Assembly (NCBI GenBank): GCA_016709725.1
Contig: JADJMG010000005.1
Location: forward strand, 223,501 to 287,500
Origin: Bacteroidota bacterium
GTDB taxonomy: Bacteria > Bacteroidota > Bacteroidia > AKYH767-A > OLB10
DNA length: 64,000 nt
Direction of reading: 5' to 3'
Part shown: in pieces, positions 40,030 to 49,096 of the stretch
How the letters are laid out: the number at the start of each line of letters is the position of its first letter
Numbering within the stretch: the stretch's first letter is position 1
Notes under the pieces: model-generated
Database searches by the model: none
What the model saw: the letters and a program-made list of their open reading frames with translations, nothing else
What the model was told of the DNA's origin: nothing
Translations under genes and position numbers: made by a program

Positions 40030-40176
40030 ATGAAATCAAAAAGCAAGCTATTTCTCATGATGATTCTCCTTTTTTCGATGGGGTTGAGTGCTTGTAAAAC
40101 ACAAAATAAAAAGTGTCATTGCCCCAATTGGAGTATGGAAAAGGGGAACAAAGCTGGGAAAACACTTCCAAGTTGA
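40030..40176 (+). CDS. Tiny Cys-rich lipoprotein (48 residues)
   Basis: ATG 40030 opens a 48-codon frame: 'MKSKSKLFLMMILLFSMGLS' followed by lipobox Cys ('GLSAC', Cys22) and a 26-residue mature part with 'KKCHCPNW' and a Lys/Gly-rich tail, then TGA. The lipoprotein signal is textbook (Lys-rich n-region, hydrophobic h-region, LSAC box), and a perfect TAnnTTTG box lies just upstream. The CHC motif could bind a metal or form a disulfide. It precedes feoA by 128 bases on the same strand, so an iron-related role is possible but only by position. An overlapping frame from GTG 40088 lacks these features. Confidence 0.7.
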   Translation: MKSKSKLFLMMILLFSMGLSACKTQNKKCHCPNWSMEKGNKAGKTLPS

Positions 40177-40304
40177 CAAGAATCATGTGATTCATAAGAT
40201 TGTTTTTCAATTATTTACAAAAGAAATGATTTTAGTTGGTTTGATAATAGTTGTGGATTTATATCTTAGCATCATATTTAGAATGATTCTAAACAAGAGA
40301 GGTT

Positions 40305-40544
40305 ATGCAAGTTGGAACTAGGCGATTGTCAAATTTACTCAAAGGAGAAAGTGCGATCATTGATTCATTCAATGATGAAGTGATAAAACAAAAGCTTTTA
40401 GAAATGGGATGCTTACCAGGCGAGACAATCACCATCGATCGTTTTGCACCTTTTGGTTGCCCCATGGCCATCCTTTTAAATGGAGCTACGCTTGGAATTC
40501 GTATGGAAGAAGCGGAATCAATCGTTGTTAAACCACTTGTGTAG
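40305..40544 (+). CDS. feoA: Ferrous iron transport protein FeoA
   Basis: The 79-residue product is a single SH3-like FeoA domain: 'RLSNLLKGESAIIDSFND', 'KLLEMGCLPGETITIDRFAP', 'GCPMAILLNGATLGIRMEEA'. FeoA is a cytoplasmic partner that supports Fe(II) uptake by FeoB. It starts at ATG 40305 and is followed nine bases after its stop by feoB, a clear operon. In Bacteroidota a fused FeoAB also occurs; here they are separate. Confidence 0.93.
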   Translation: MQVGTRRLSNLLKGESAIIDSFNDEVIKQKLLEMGCLPGETITIDRFAPFGCPMAILLNGATLGIRMEEAESIVVKPLV

Positions 40545-40553
40545 TATTTTGTT

Positions 40554-42714
40554 TTGTCTTCCTCCTATCCAATAACTTCGGATACCCCTAAGCGTTATGT
40601 AAAAGTCGCACTCGCCGGAAATCCAAATAGCGGGAAGAGTTCACTTTTCAATGTACTTACCGGACTCAATCAAAAAGTAGCCAACTTTCCAGGTGTTACC
40701 GTTGAAAAAAAAATTGGGCACTGCAAATTTTACAATTCAAATACGGGTGAACCTACCTCTTTTGAAATAATTGACTTACCCGGCACCTATAGTTTATATC
40801 CGAAGTCGCCCGACGAAAGAATTCCTTTTGAAGTGTTGTGTGATCCACTTAATGAAAGTCATCCCGACATCGTTGTGTTGCTGGTAGATGGTACCAACCT
40901 AAAACGAAGTTTATTCTTAGCCAGTCAAATCATCGATTTAAAAATTCCATGTGTTCTTGCGTTGAACATGATGGACATGGTGAAGAAACAATTGATCACA
41001 ATTAAGCTCGACGAATTAGAAAGAAGACTTGGTGTTCGTGTTATTCCCATCAATGCGCGCGATGAAGATGGTATTGAAGAATTAAAACAAGTATTATTGA
41101 GTTCGATTTCAGTTCCAATCAATGATATTTTTGAAACATCCAATCTTGCTCCTAAATTATTGAATGGATTAAAAGATATTCTCCATTTAAAGAGTAATTA
41201 TACGGCCTTACAAATTGCACATCATATTGAATCGATTGATGATTTTCATTTTACTAAAGAGCAAAACGAAAAAGCAACTTCTTTTGTTGCTATGGACAGT
41301 GTCGATTTAGAAAATCTGAAATCGCATGAAACACTAGAACGGTACAAGGTCATACAAGATGTATTACTTCATTCCGTAACAAAAGGAGAAAGTAAAAAGA
41401 AACAATCGAACTCTCAACACATCGACCGATTCTTGATGCATCCCGTTTGGGGATTTGTCATTTTCCTTTTCATTTTGTTTATAATTTTCCAAGCGATTTT
41501 TACGTTGGCAGAATTTCCCATGAATTTTATAGATGAAACATTCGCTAGCATCAGCGATGTTGTTCGAGTAGCCTTACCTGCGGGTGTAATGAATGATTTA
41601 TTTGTTGATGGAATTTTAGCAGGTGTGGGTGGTATTGTTATCTTCATTCCACAAATTGCATTTTTATTTATGTTCATTGCCATACTGGAAGATACCGGCT
41701 ATATGGCGCGTGTCAGTTTTTTGATGGACAAACTCATGCGTAAATTCGGATTGAATGGACGATCGGTCATTCCTTTGATTAGCGGATCAGCCTGTGCGGT
41801 TCCTGCCATCTTAGCCACACGCACCATTGGAAGTTGGAAGGAAAGATTGATCACCATCTTCGTGCTTCCGCTGATGAGTTGCTCGGCGCGACTACCGGTT
41901 TATACTTTACTTATTGCATTGGTAGTTCCGCAAAAATTAGTTTTTGGATTTATTGGATTGCAAGGTATGGTGATGATGTCACTTTACTTGATAGGATTTT
42001 TAGCGGCTTTGGCATCGGCAGCTCTGTTCAAAATTTTATCAAGCAAAAGAAAAAGCGTATTTCATCATGGAGATTCCGGTTTACCGAATGCCACGCTGGA
42101 AAAATATTTTATATTCCATCACGGAGAAAGTCAGAATTTTTCTTTTTGATGCAGGGAAAATTATCATTGCCATCAGCATTGTGCTTTGGTTCTTATCATC
42201 AAGAGGTCCAGGGAATACATTTGATCAATTGGAAAAACAAGCAACAGTATTAAACGAAGCCGGTGAAAGCAAACAAGCCGAGCTGTATGTTATTCAATCC
42301 AAAATGTTAGAAGCTTCCTATGCAGGAAAGCTCGGACATTTTATTGAACCCGTAATTCGACCTTTAGGATTTGATTGGAAAATTGGAATTGCATTGGTTA
42401 CCTCGTTTGCAGCGCGCGAAGTATTTGTGGGAACCATGAGTACCATCTACAGCGTGGGACAAAATGATGCCGACACTAAGACGGTAAAAGAAAAGATGCG
42501 CAAAGAAATAAATAAAGAAACGGGTGAACCTCGATATACGGCTGCGGTGGGATGGTCGTTGATGTTGTTTTATGCTTTTGCCATGCAATGCATGAGTACC
42601 ATGGCTGTGGTGAAACGCGAAACCGGCTCGTGGAAATGGCCCATTTTACAATTTGGGTATATGTCGGCATTAGCTTGGCTGAGTAGTTTTTTGGCTTATC
42701 AATTGTTGAAGTAA
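40554..42714 (+). CDS. feoB: Ferrous iron transporter FeoB (frameshifted)
   Basis: Corrected to ~719 residues. The N-terminal G domain has G1 'AGNPNSGKSSLFNVLTG', G2/G3 'NFPGVTVEK' and 'IIDLPGTYSLYPKSPDE', and G4 'LALNMMDMV'; the membrane part has two Gate motifs ('IPLISGSACAVPAILATRTI' and 'ALVTSFAAREVFVGTMSTIY'). It moves Fe(II) across the inner membrane. The first frame stops at 42149, while the second carries the rest from 'MEIPVYRMPRWKNIL'. The switch is at 42060-42064: removing one base gives 'KRKSVFIMEIPVYRMP', the normal continuation. Only TTG 40554 is available as a start between the feoA stop and 'KVALAGNPNSGKS'. Confidence 0.92.
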
Positions 42715-42766
42715 TTGATAAAGAAATTTTATTATTTCTGTAAGTAGAATTTTTCTTTCATTTTCC

Positions 42767-42774
42767 TAAATTTG
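42767..42774 (+). promoter_or_regulatory. Putative -7 box of the SprT-like gene
   Basis: TAAATTTG matches TAnnTTTG and lies 13 bases before the ATG at 42788, in the 73-base gap after feoB. Confidence 0.4.
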
Positions 42775-42787
42775 CTGAAGATAGATT

Positions 42788-43426
42788 ATGGCGAAGGCAG
42801 TTACAGCAGAAGATTTAAGAAATGCGCTTGGGAAATACATTCCGGCCGATGCCGTGGATACCTGTTTTGATTGGATTCAAAAATATCGCATACGAGTTCG
42901 TATCAAGAAAAGCCGGCAAACCAAACTGGGCGATTACCGACCTCCGCACGAGGGAAAGAGTCATACCATCACCATCAACCACGACTTAAACCCTTACGCT
43001 TTCTTAATTACATTCACACACGAAGTAGCCCATCTCACTTGCTTTTTACGCTTTGGAAATTCAGTTGCTCCACATGGCATGGAATGGAAAAGAGAATTTC
43101 AACATTTGATGTATGGATTTTTAGAGCGAAAAATATTTCCCGAAGAAATTGCAAAAGCGGTTGTTGGTTACATGCGAAATCCGGCAGCTAGCAGTTGTGG
43201 GGATGTGAATTTGATGAAAGCATTGCATGTTCACAACACCTACAACGATGAATGGATTCATTTGGATGAAATCCCTTTTAAATCTTCATTCACTACGCGC
43301 AACGGACAACAATTTATTAAGGGACATCAACTGCGCAAAAACTTTGAGTGTTTCGATCTTCAAACAAAACATAAATACTTTATTCATCCTTTGATGGAAG
43401 TAAAGATTATTGAAGAAGTAGTCTAA
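42788..43426 (+). CDS. SprT-like zinc metalloprotease-fold protein
   Basis: The 212-residue product holds the zinc motif 'FTHEVAHLTCF' (HExxH) and a downstream 'APHGMEWKREFQHLM' that supplies the third ligand His, as in SprT/Spartan-like proteins. The N-terminal 'RIRVRIKKSRQTKLGDYRPP' precedes it. The C-terminal ~60 residues would be the zinc-ribbon place in SprT, but here only isolated Cys remain ('SSCGDVN', 'NFECFDLQ'), so a classic four-Cys ribbon is not present. The family includes DNA-protein crosslink proteases in eukaryotes; the bacterial role is unknown. It is a single gene behind feoAB. Confidence 0.85.
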   Translation: MAKAVTAEDLRNALGKYIPADAVDTCFDWIQKYRIRVRIKKSRQTKLGDYRPPHEGKSHTITINHDLNPYAFLITFTHEVAHLTCFLRFGNSVAPHGMEWKREFQHLMYGFLERKIFPEEIAKAVVGYMRNPAASSCGDVNLMKALHVHNTYNDEWIHLDEIPFKSSFTTRNGQQFIKGHQLRKNFECFDLQTKHKYFIHPLMEVKIIEEVV

Positions 43427-43909
43427 CTAGTACTGAATCTTCTATTATAAAAATTGGTACAATGTAGTTCCCGAATAGCAGGAATATAAATTTTAGTTTT
43501 TAATTAAGATTTTAGTTCTATTTTACTTGTTACTTTTTTTTACTTGAAAAGAAAGTAACCAAAGAAAGCACGCCACCCAACACCAACCAATTTTTGCAGT
43601 TTCTGCTTTCTACTTTCTTTCGCAACCACTGAACAATCTTTTGTGCTATCTCTTTGCTCCATCGGTAAAGCAAAAATCGGTTCGTCCCGAAGCATCGGGA
43701 TTGCGTGGACGACCTCCGCACTGTATCGAACTATATTATTCCTTATTAAAATTCAATGCTCGATATATATGTGGCAATAAACTTATTTAAAAAAAATAAG
43801 AATATTTGGACTATTAAAAATTTACATATGGTATAAAATGAAATTGAAAGAGAAAGAAAGCTCACTGAAATGGGGTAAAATTAAAAAACAGATAGAATTA
43901 AAACTTCAA
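43427..43909. repeat. Long intergenic region with Bacteroidota-type repeat
   Basis: These 483 bases hold no supportable gene. From ~43527 to 43725 runs a sequence starting with T-rich DNA and 'gaaagtaaccaaagaaagca', ending in a hairpin 'cccga-agca-tcggg' (43685-43698) and 'cgtggacgacctccgcactg'. Its minus-strand translation would be a 63-residue Arg/Lys/Ser-rich peptide ending 'LVTFFSSKKK', a pattern I associate with spurious proteins called from repeated intergenic elements in Bacteroidota. The rest (43726-43909) is AT-rich with nothing notable. Confidence 0.5.
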
Positions 43910-44791
43910 TTAAGCTACCGAATGCTTTTCATACAAAAGATGAATAATCCCATCTGACAATCCAATTTGGGGAACCACAATTTTATCGATATCGGCTTCT
44001 TCCAATACGGTTAAAAATATTTTGGCAGCGGGAACAATTACATCGGCACGATCTGGATTCAATCCTAACTTCGTGATTCTTTCTTCGACCGTGAACTCTT
44101 TTAACAAATAATACGTCTCTAGAATTTTTTGATAAGAAAGCGACTTCTTTTCCTTCCGATCTACCATCCGATTGATCTTATTAATATTTCCACCCGACCC
44201 AATGGTGGTGAGTGGATGATAATCTTTACAATTGTCCTTGATCCAATCTTTAAAATAATTCCATACATCCTTTTCCACTTGGTTGTGAAGAAGTCGGATG
44301 GTTCCCACATTAAACGATTGAGCCGCGATGGTTCTTCCTTTCGAAAACAAAGTCAACTCAGTACTTCCGCCACCCACATCAATGTACAAATACGACTCAT
44401 CCATTGATAAATGTTCGGCGATATGATTTGAATAAATAATATGCGCTTCGGTTTTCCCATCGATCACTTCAATCGAAATTCCACTTTCCTGCTTCACAAA
44501 ACGAATCACTTCCGCTGAATTGGAAGCTTCGCGCATGGCAGCTGTTGCACAAGCTCTGTAATCAATAGCGCCAAATACATCCATCAACAACTTAAAAGCC
44601 TTCATGCACTTGGCAAGCTTCACTTTCTTTTCTTCAGAAATACGACCTGTACGAAAAACATCTTCCCCAAGTCGAATAGGCATACGCACCAACTCCGCTT
44701 TTTTAAACACAGGCTCGTCATCGCTCTCGTAAACATTACAGAGCAACAGTCGAATGGCATTGGAACCAATATCAATGGAAGCGAATCTCAA
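43910..44791 (-). CDS. ppx: Exopolyphosphatase / Ppx-GppA phosphatase
   Basis: The 293-residue product is the short Ppx/GppA form, with the actin-like ATPase fold: 'FASIDIGSNAIRLLLCNV' (phosphate 1), 'ACATAAMREASNS', 'YIDVGGGSTELTLFSKGR' (phosphate 2) and 'TTIGSGGNINKINRM'. It lacks the C-terminal HD domain of the long E. coli enzyme. It removes terminal phosphate from polyphosphate or converts pppGpp to ppGpp. It lies 129 bases downstream of ppk1 on the same strand, the classic synthesis/degradation pairing. Confidence 0.9.
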   Translation of the reverse strand: MRFASIDIGSNAIRLLLCNVYESDDEPVFKKAELVRMPIRLGEDVFRTGRISEEKKVKLAKCMKAFKLLMDVFGAIDYRACATAAMREASNSAEVIRFVKQESGISIEVIDGKTEAHIIYSNHIAEHLSMDESYLYIDVGGGSTELTLFSKGRTIAAQSFNVGTIRLLHNQVEKDVWNYFKDWIKDNCKDYHPLTTIGSGGNINKINRMVDRKEKKSLSYQKILETYYLLKEFTVEERITKLGLNPDRADVIVPAAKIFLTVLEEADIDKIVVPQIGLSDGIIHLLYEKHSVA

Positions 44792-44920
44792 GATTTTCTA
44801 GGAATTATTCAGACTTGAAAAATAAGGATATTTAATATAAAATTGGATTAGCACCACTACTTTAATTTTTCTTTCGGTGCAAGGTATTTATAAATAGCAT
44901 CTTGGGCACGAACTTTATTT

Positions 44921-46906
44921 TCAAATCAATTTTTTGTACCGATTGCTTTGACTGGAGTCGATATAACGCGCTTTGGAATTATCACTCCATTGCAATTCCA
45001 TAATATCCCACAACTGTTTCTGCAAGATTTTATCATAGATGGGCACACCAACTTCCGAACGAAAATCAATATTTCGAGTCATCCAATCGAAGGAAGCTAA
45101 ATAAAAACGAGGGTCATTGTCATTAGCGAAAATGAAAACACGTGCATGTTCCAAATATTTGTCCACTATACTAATAACTTCAATGTTCTCGCTCAAGCCT
45201 TTCTGTCCAGGAACGAGTGAACAGATGCCACGAATAATCATGCGGATCTTCACTCCTGCCTGACTAGCTTCGTACAATTTTTTAATTAACTCTGGGTCTG
45301 TCAGACTATTCATCTTTAAGAACATCCAGGCCCTTTTTCTTCTTAATATTATCAATCTCTGTTTGAATAAAGAGCAATAATTTTTTTCTGGTAAAGAATG
45401 GAGAAACGAGAAGATGCTTATAAGTACCCGTTTTATAATTGTCGTTATAAAATTTAAATACCTTGGCTACTTCCTCTGTAATTCTTTTATCTGCCGTAAG
45501 TAAACTGTGATCACAATACAGTTTAGCCGTTACTTCATTAAAATTACCAGTACCAATATGGGCATACAATACTTCTTTGTTATGTTCCATCCTACGAATC
45601 AGGAAAAGTTTACTATGCATTTTCAACCCAGGCACACCATAAATCACTTTGGCTCCTTCTTCATTTAAGCGATTGGTCCACTTAATATTATTCTCTTCAT
45701 CAAAGCGCGCTTGCAACTCCACAACTACGGTTACTTGTTTTCCATTACGAATGGAATTGATTAACGCATTTACTACGTGGGAATCTTCGCTGAGTCGGTA
45801 TAAAGTAATTTCAATACTCTGCACTTTCGGATCCATCGAAGCTTCTCGCAACACATCAATGATATGATGATAACTTTGATATGGAAAAGAAAGCAAAATA
45901 TCTTTTTCCTTAATTACTTTCAACACACTATGTTTAGGCAGTAATTCAGGATGAGAAAGCGGCTGCACTTTCTTCGAAAATAGCTCGGGTTTATTAAGCG
46001 AAGGGAACTTTATAAAATCAACAAAATTATGATAACGTCCTGCAGGAATAGGTTGATCACCCTTCCCAAACTTAATACGTTTCATTAAATAAGTGATTGC
46101 CGACTCTGGCATTTCCTCGTCGTAAATGAGTCGGACAGGTTGCCCTTTCTTCCTTCTCTTCACGCTCTCAGAAACTTTCTTAATTAAACTTTTGGTAACA
46201 TCATTTTCAATATCCAATTCCGCATCGCGCGTTAGTTTGATGGTATAAGCACTGATGCGTTCATACTCAAAACTAAAAAACAAGTCATCTAATGAATATC
46301 GAATAATGTCATCAATCAATATAATGTACTTATTCTCCTTAGGGATCACTATAAATCGAGGAAGAATATGCGTAGGAATTTCCACCAAGGCATATCGCTC
46401 TTTCCCATTTTTGTGATGCATGATCACTAAAAATAAATACTTCGATCACGTAGATATGGGAATTCAGTCACATTATCGAGCAAAATCGGAACCAAGGTGG
46501 GGAGTACTTGCTCTCTAAAAAATTGTCGTGCGAATTCACTTTGGTCGGGCTTTAATTGCTTTTCATTCACAATAAAGATTCCAGCGAGTTCTAATTCACG
46601 CAACAAGTTTCCATAACTATTATCAAACTCTTCTTGTTGACGAATAATTACTTCTTGAATAGAGTTCAGTAATGCAACAGGGTCTTCGCCCATGATTTGC
46701 GCACCTTGCTTTCCCAAGCGAGCCATTCTCTTGATGGTGGCAATGCGCACTCTAAAAAATTCATCTCTATTATTGGAAACAATTCCCAAAAACTTCATGC
46801 GTTCCAACAAAGGAACGGAAGGATCGTTCGCTTCCTGCAAAACGCGATCATTAAATGACAACCAACTAATGTCGCGATTTACTAATAAAAAATGTTTACT
46901 TTTCAT
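44921..46906 (-). CDS. ppk1: Polyphosphate kinase 1 (two frameshifts)
   Basis: Corrected to ~661 residues, it matches PPK1: an N-terminal helical domain ('RDISWLSFNDRVLQEANDPS', 'SNNRDEFFRVRIATIKRMA'), a PHP-like middle domain, then the two phospholipase-D-like catalytic domains with the phospho-acceptor His in 'GLKMHSKLFLIRR' and 'YAHIGTGNFNEVTAKLYCD', and 'VKIRMIIRGICSLVPG'. It makes polyphosphate from ATP. Breaks: the coding T run at 46429-46433 lacks one base (restoring 'YFLVIMHHKNGKER'), and the A run at 45334-45338 has one too many (restoring 'NIKKKRAWMFLKMNSL'). A histone-H1-like gene lies 10 bases upstream after correction. Confidence 0.92.
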
Positions 46907-46915
46907 AAAAGCGAA

Positions 46916-47280
46916 TTACTTCTTACGTTTACGCGCTGTAGGTAATTTAATATTTTTTCTGCTCACCACTTTTGATTTAGCTGTGGTTTTATTTTTTTAA
47001 CTGCTTTCTTCGCTGCCTTTTTAGGAGCTTTTTTAGGTTCATTCTTTTTTGCAGAAGTGGCCGTCGCCTTCTTTAAAATTTCCGCTTGCTTCTTAGCTAA
47101 TTGAGTGGCTTTTGACTCTGCTTGCTCAATTTTCTTAGACAATTTTTTTACTAAATCTTTTGAAGCCGCTTTAATTTGCTTTTCAATTTTTTGAGCAGCT
47201 TTTACATTTGTCCTTGACAAAAAAGCAGTGATTTCTTGGATTAATTGCGATTCAATTTGTTTTCTACTTAATTTTTCCAT
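46916..47280 (-). CDS. Histone H1-like Lys/Ala-rich protein (frameshifted)
   Basis: The uninterrupted frame gives 105 residues ending at 46963 in an odd 'KIKPQLNQKW'. Adding one A in the coding A7 run (plus 46992-46998) restores 'VKKNKTTAKSKVVSRKNI' and a tail 'LPTARKRKK', giving ~121 residues. The first half is an amphipathic helix region; the second is made of 'KKAPKKAAKKAVKK' type Lys/Ala/Pro repeats, as in bacterial histone-H1-like DNA-binding proteins. It probably binds DNA or RNA, or possibly polyphosphate: Lys-rich tails are known polyphosphate targets and the next gene is ppk1. That last link is inference. Confidence 0.7.
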
Positions 47281-47390
47281 GATAGTAGGTCGTTTAAATA
47301 TTATGTCAATATGAAGTAATTATTATTTCATACGAATTTGCAAAGGAAAGACTAATTCATCAATCCAATATAAAGTTAATGTTAAATAAA

Positions 47391-47882
47391 CTAAAATGAT
47401 TTATGCCCTGAAAACTTCTGAATTACATCCCCAGCACCCTCTCTCCATCTCTTATTAACATCCTTATTCAATCGAATATGAACCAATGCGGATGTAGGTA
47501 AATTCACACAAACGGGTCCACACAAAAAATTGATGAGATCAGTAAGTCCAGGATTATGCCCAAAAAGCATATAGGTACCATCAACTATCATCGATTCTTC
47601 CAACACCATCAACAAACTGCGATACGTAGCTTCATAAATTGCATTCTTCAGTTGAATTTGCTCCGGTGAATACCCAAACTTATTTGCAAAAATCAAGGCC
47701 GTACTGTACGCACGAATGGCAGGACTACTCAAGATAAAATCCGGCTTCAACTTTTTTACGATACACCAATCTGCAGAAAGTGACGCATCGGAATATCCCC
47801 TCTCAAAAAGATGACGTTCTATGTCTCTTGAGATATATTCCTCGTGCAAAGATTTAGCATGTCGAACAATAATTAAATCCAT
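47391..47882 (-). CDS. sixA: SixA-type histidine phosphatase
   Basis: The 163-residue product belongs to the RHG (phosphoglycerate mutase-like) superfamily: 'LIIVRHAKSLHEEY' at the start with the catalytic His, 'LSSPAIRAYSTALIFANKFG' and the second His in 'MLFGHNPGLTDLINFL'. The small size and the lack of other domains fit SixA, which removes phosphate from phosphohistidine on phosphorelay proteins; other small phosphatases of this superfamily are possible. It lies on the minus strand between the EEP nuclease (14 bases) and the histone-like gene, and is likely co-transcribed with the nuclease. Confidence 0.85.
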   Translation of the reverse strand: MDLIIVRHAKSLHEEYISRDIERHLFERGYSDASLSADWCIVKKLKPDFILSSPAIRAYSTALIFANKFGYSPEQIQLKNAIYEATYRSLLMVLEESMIVDGTYMLFGHNPGLTDLINFLCGPVCVNLPTSALVHIRLNKDVNKRWREGAGDVIQKFSGHKSF

Positions 47883-47896
47883 CTACAAAACTTATT

Positions 47897-48946
47897 TTAC
47901 TTCGCTTTTAACAACACTAAATACGTCGGAAAATGATCAGAATATCCTCCTAGATAAACTGAAAAATCATAAGTACGTTTTGGGTATCCTTTATACCTAC
48001 CGGAATCTTGAATCATAAACTCCTTTTTATAAATTAACGCTTTATGCAAGAAAAAACCAGTTTGACTTTTGGAAAGAAATGCCTCTGAAACGATAATTTG
48101 ATCGAACAAATTCCATGCATCATTATAGGCTAAGGTTCCAATTCCCTCTTTGTAATAACTCACCCATGGATTATACAATTCACTTTGTTTAATTTTTTCT
48201 TTTTCACCACTCGACTTCAACACTTTTGCCACCGAAGGACTCACAGGATCATCATTCAAATCGCCCATTAAAATTACTTTAGCATTTGGGTTATCTTTCA
48301 TAATGGAATCGATACAAGTTTTAGCTACTTGTGCAGCCAAGGCTCTGCCAGGAGCAGAAGCCTCTTCGCCCCCTCTTCGGGAAGGCCAGTGATTTACAAA
48401 AAAATGCATCGGCTCTCCATTATACATTCCATACACATAAAGTACATCTCTAGTGGGTCGAGGCTCACCATCACTGCCTTTTAATGGTACGTTAAGACTT
48501 TGAGAGTAAATGACTTTTAAATATTTGGGATTATACATGAGCGCTACATCAATTCCACGAAAATCGGGACTATTGTAGTGAACGATTTGATAATTACGAG
48601 GTTTAAGCTTCGGCTGATTCGCTAAATCTTTAAGTACAGATTCATTCTCAATCTCTGCAACACCAAAAACAGAAAGACCATCAGGTGTAAAATCAGTACC
48701 GATATCACTCAATACTTGCTCAAGTTTGCCAAGCTTGTCTTTATAAACCACAGGAGTATAGAGGTTAGCTCCATTCGGGGTGAATTCCTCATCGTTTACA
48801 TCGGGCTGATTTATCGTATCAAACAGATTTTCAAGATTATAGAATCCAACAACTGCTACTGAATATTGCTTATCCTGAGCTATTGCGGAAAATTCAACTG
48901 CCAAAAGCAGCCAAATTGAGACGGAGATAAAGGCGAGTTTTTTCAT
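47897..48946 (-). CDS. Secreted endonuclease/exonuclease/phosphatase family protein
   Basis: The 349-residue protein starts at ATG 48946 with a signal peptide ('LAFISVSIWLLLAVEFSAIA'). The EEP fold is shown by 'GFYNLENLFDTINQPDVND', 'FGVAEIENESVLKDL', 'FFVNHWPSRRGGEEASAPGR', 'VILMGDLNDDP' and 'YSDHFPTYLVL' (the final Asp-His pair). It is a metal-dependent phosphodiesterase acting outside the inner membrane, most likely on nucleic acid or another phosphodiester. It is divergent from a TonB receptor and a DUF5689 lipoprotein; together they may scavenge phosphate or nucleotides. Confidence 0.87.
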   Translation of the reverse strand: MKKLAFISVSIWLLLAVEFSAIAQDKQYSVAVVGFYNLENLFDTINQPDVNDEEFTPNGANLYTPVVYKDKLGKLEQVLSDIGTDFTPDGLSVFGVAEIENESVLKDLANQPKLKPRNYQIVHYNSPDFRGIDVALMYNPKYLKVIYSQSLNVPLKGSDGEPRPTRDVLYVYGMYNGEPMHFFVNHWPSRRGGEEASAPGRALAAQVAKTCIDSIMKDNPNAKVILMGDLNDDPVSPSVAKVLKSSGEKEKIKQSELYNPWVSYYKEGIGTLAYNDAWNLFDQIIVSEAFLSKSQTGFFLHKALIYKKEFMIQDSGRYKGYPKRTYDFSVYLGGYSDHFPTYLVLLKAK

Positions 48947-48957
48947 TTTATAGATCA

Positions 48958-48965
48958 CAAAACTA
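48958..48965 (-). promoter_or_regulatory. Putative -7 box of the EEP nuclease gene
   Basis: TAGTTTTG on the minus strand fits TAnnTTTG and lies 11 bases before ATG 48946. It overlaps the alternative GTG start, favouring the ATG. Confidence 0.4.
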
Positions 48966-49058
48966 AGAAATGCAGGTATGATATGACTATTCTTGAAAAT
49001 TTAATAACAAAATAAACGGCAGAACCATTAATTTAACAAATCTCACGATTGTATTAAG

Positions 49059-49066
49059 TACTTTTG
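49059..49066 (+). promoter_or_regulatory. Putative -7 box of the TonB receptor gene
   Basis: TACTTTTG matches TAnnTTTG, 30 bases before the ATG at 49097. No TTG at the -33 position is clear. Confidence 0.4.
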
Positions 49067-49096
49067 CCCTCCCTAATTATCTAGAATACAAATTAT

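Noticed and set aside
40088..40321. 77-residue protein from a GTG start
   Set aside because: It overlaps the small lipoprotein in another frame and runs into feoA; the lipoprotein frame has a signal, lipobox and promoter.
43530..43721. 63-residue basic protein on the minus strand
   Set aside because: Composition and surrounding sequence fit a dispersed intergenic repeat rather than a gene.
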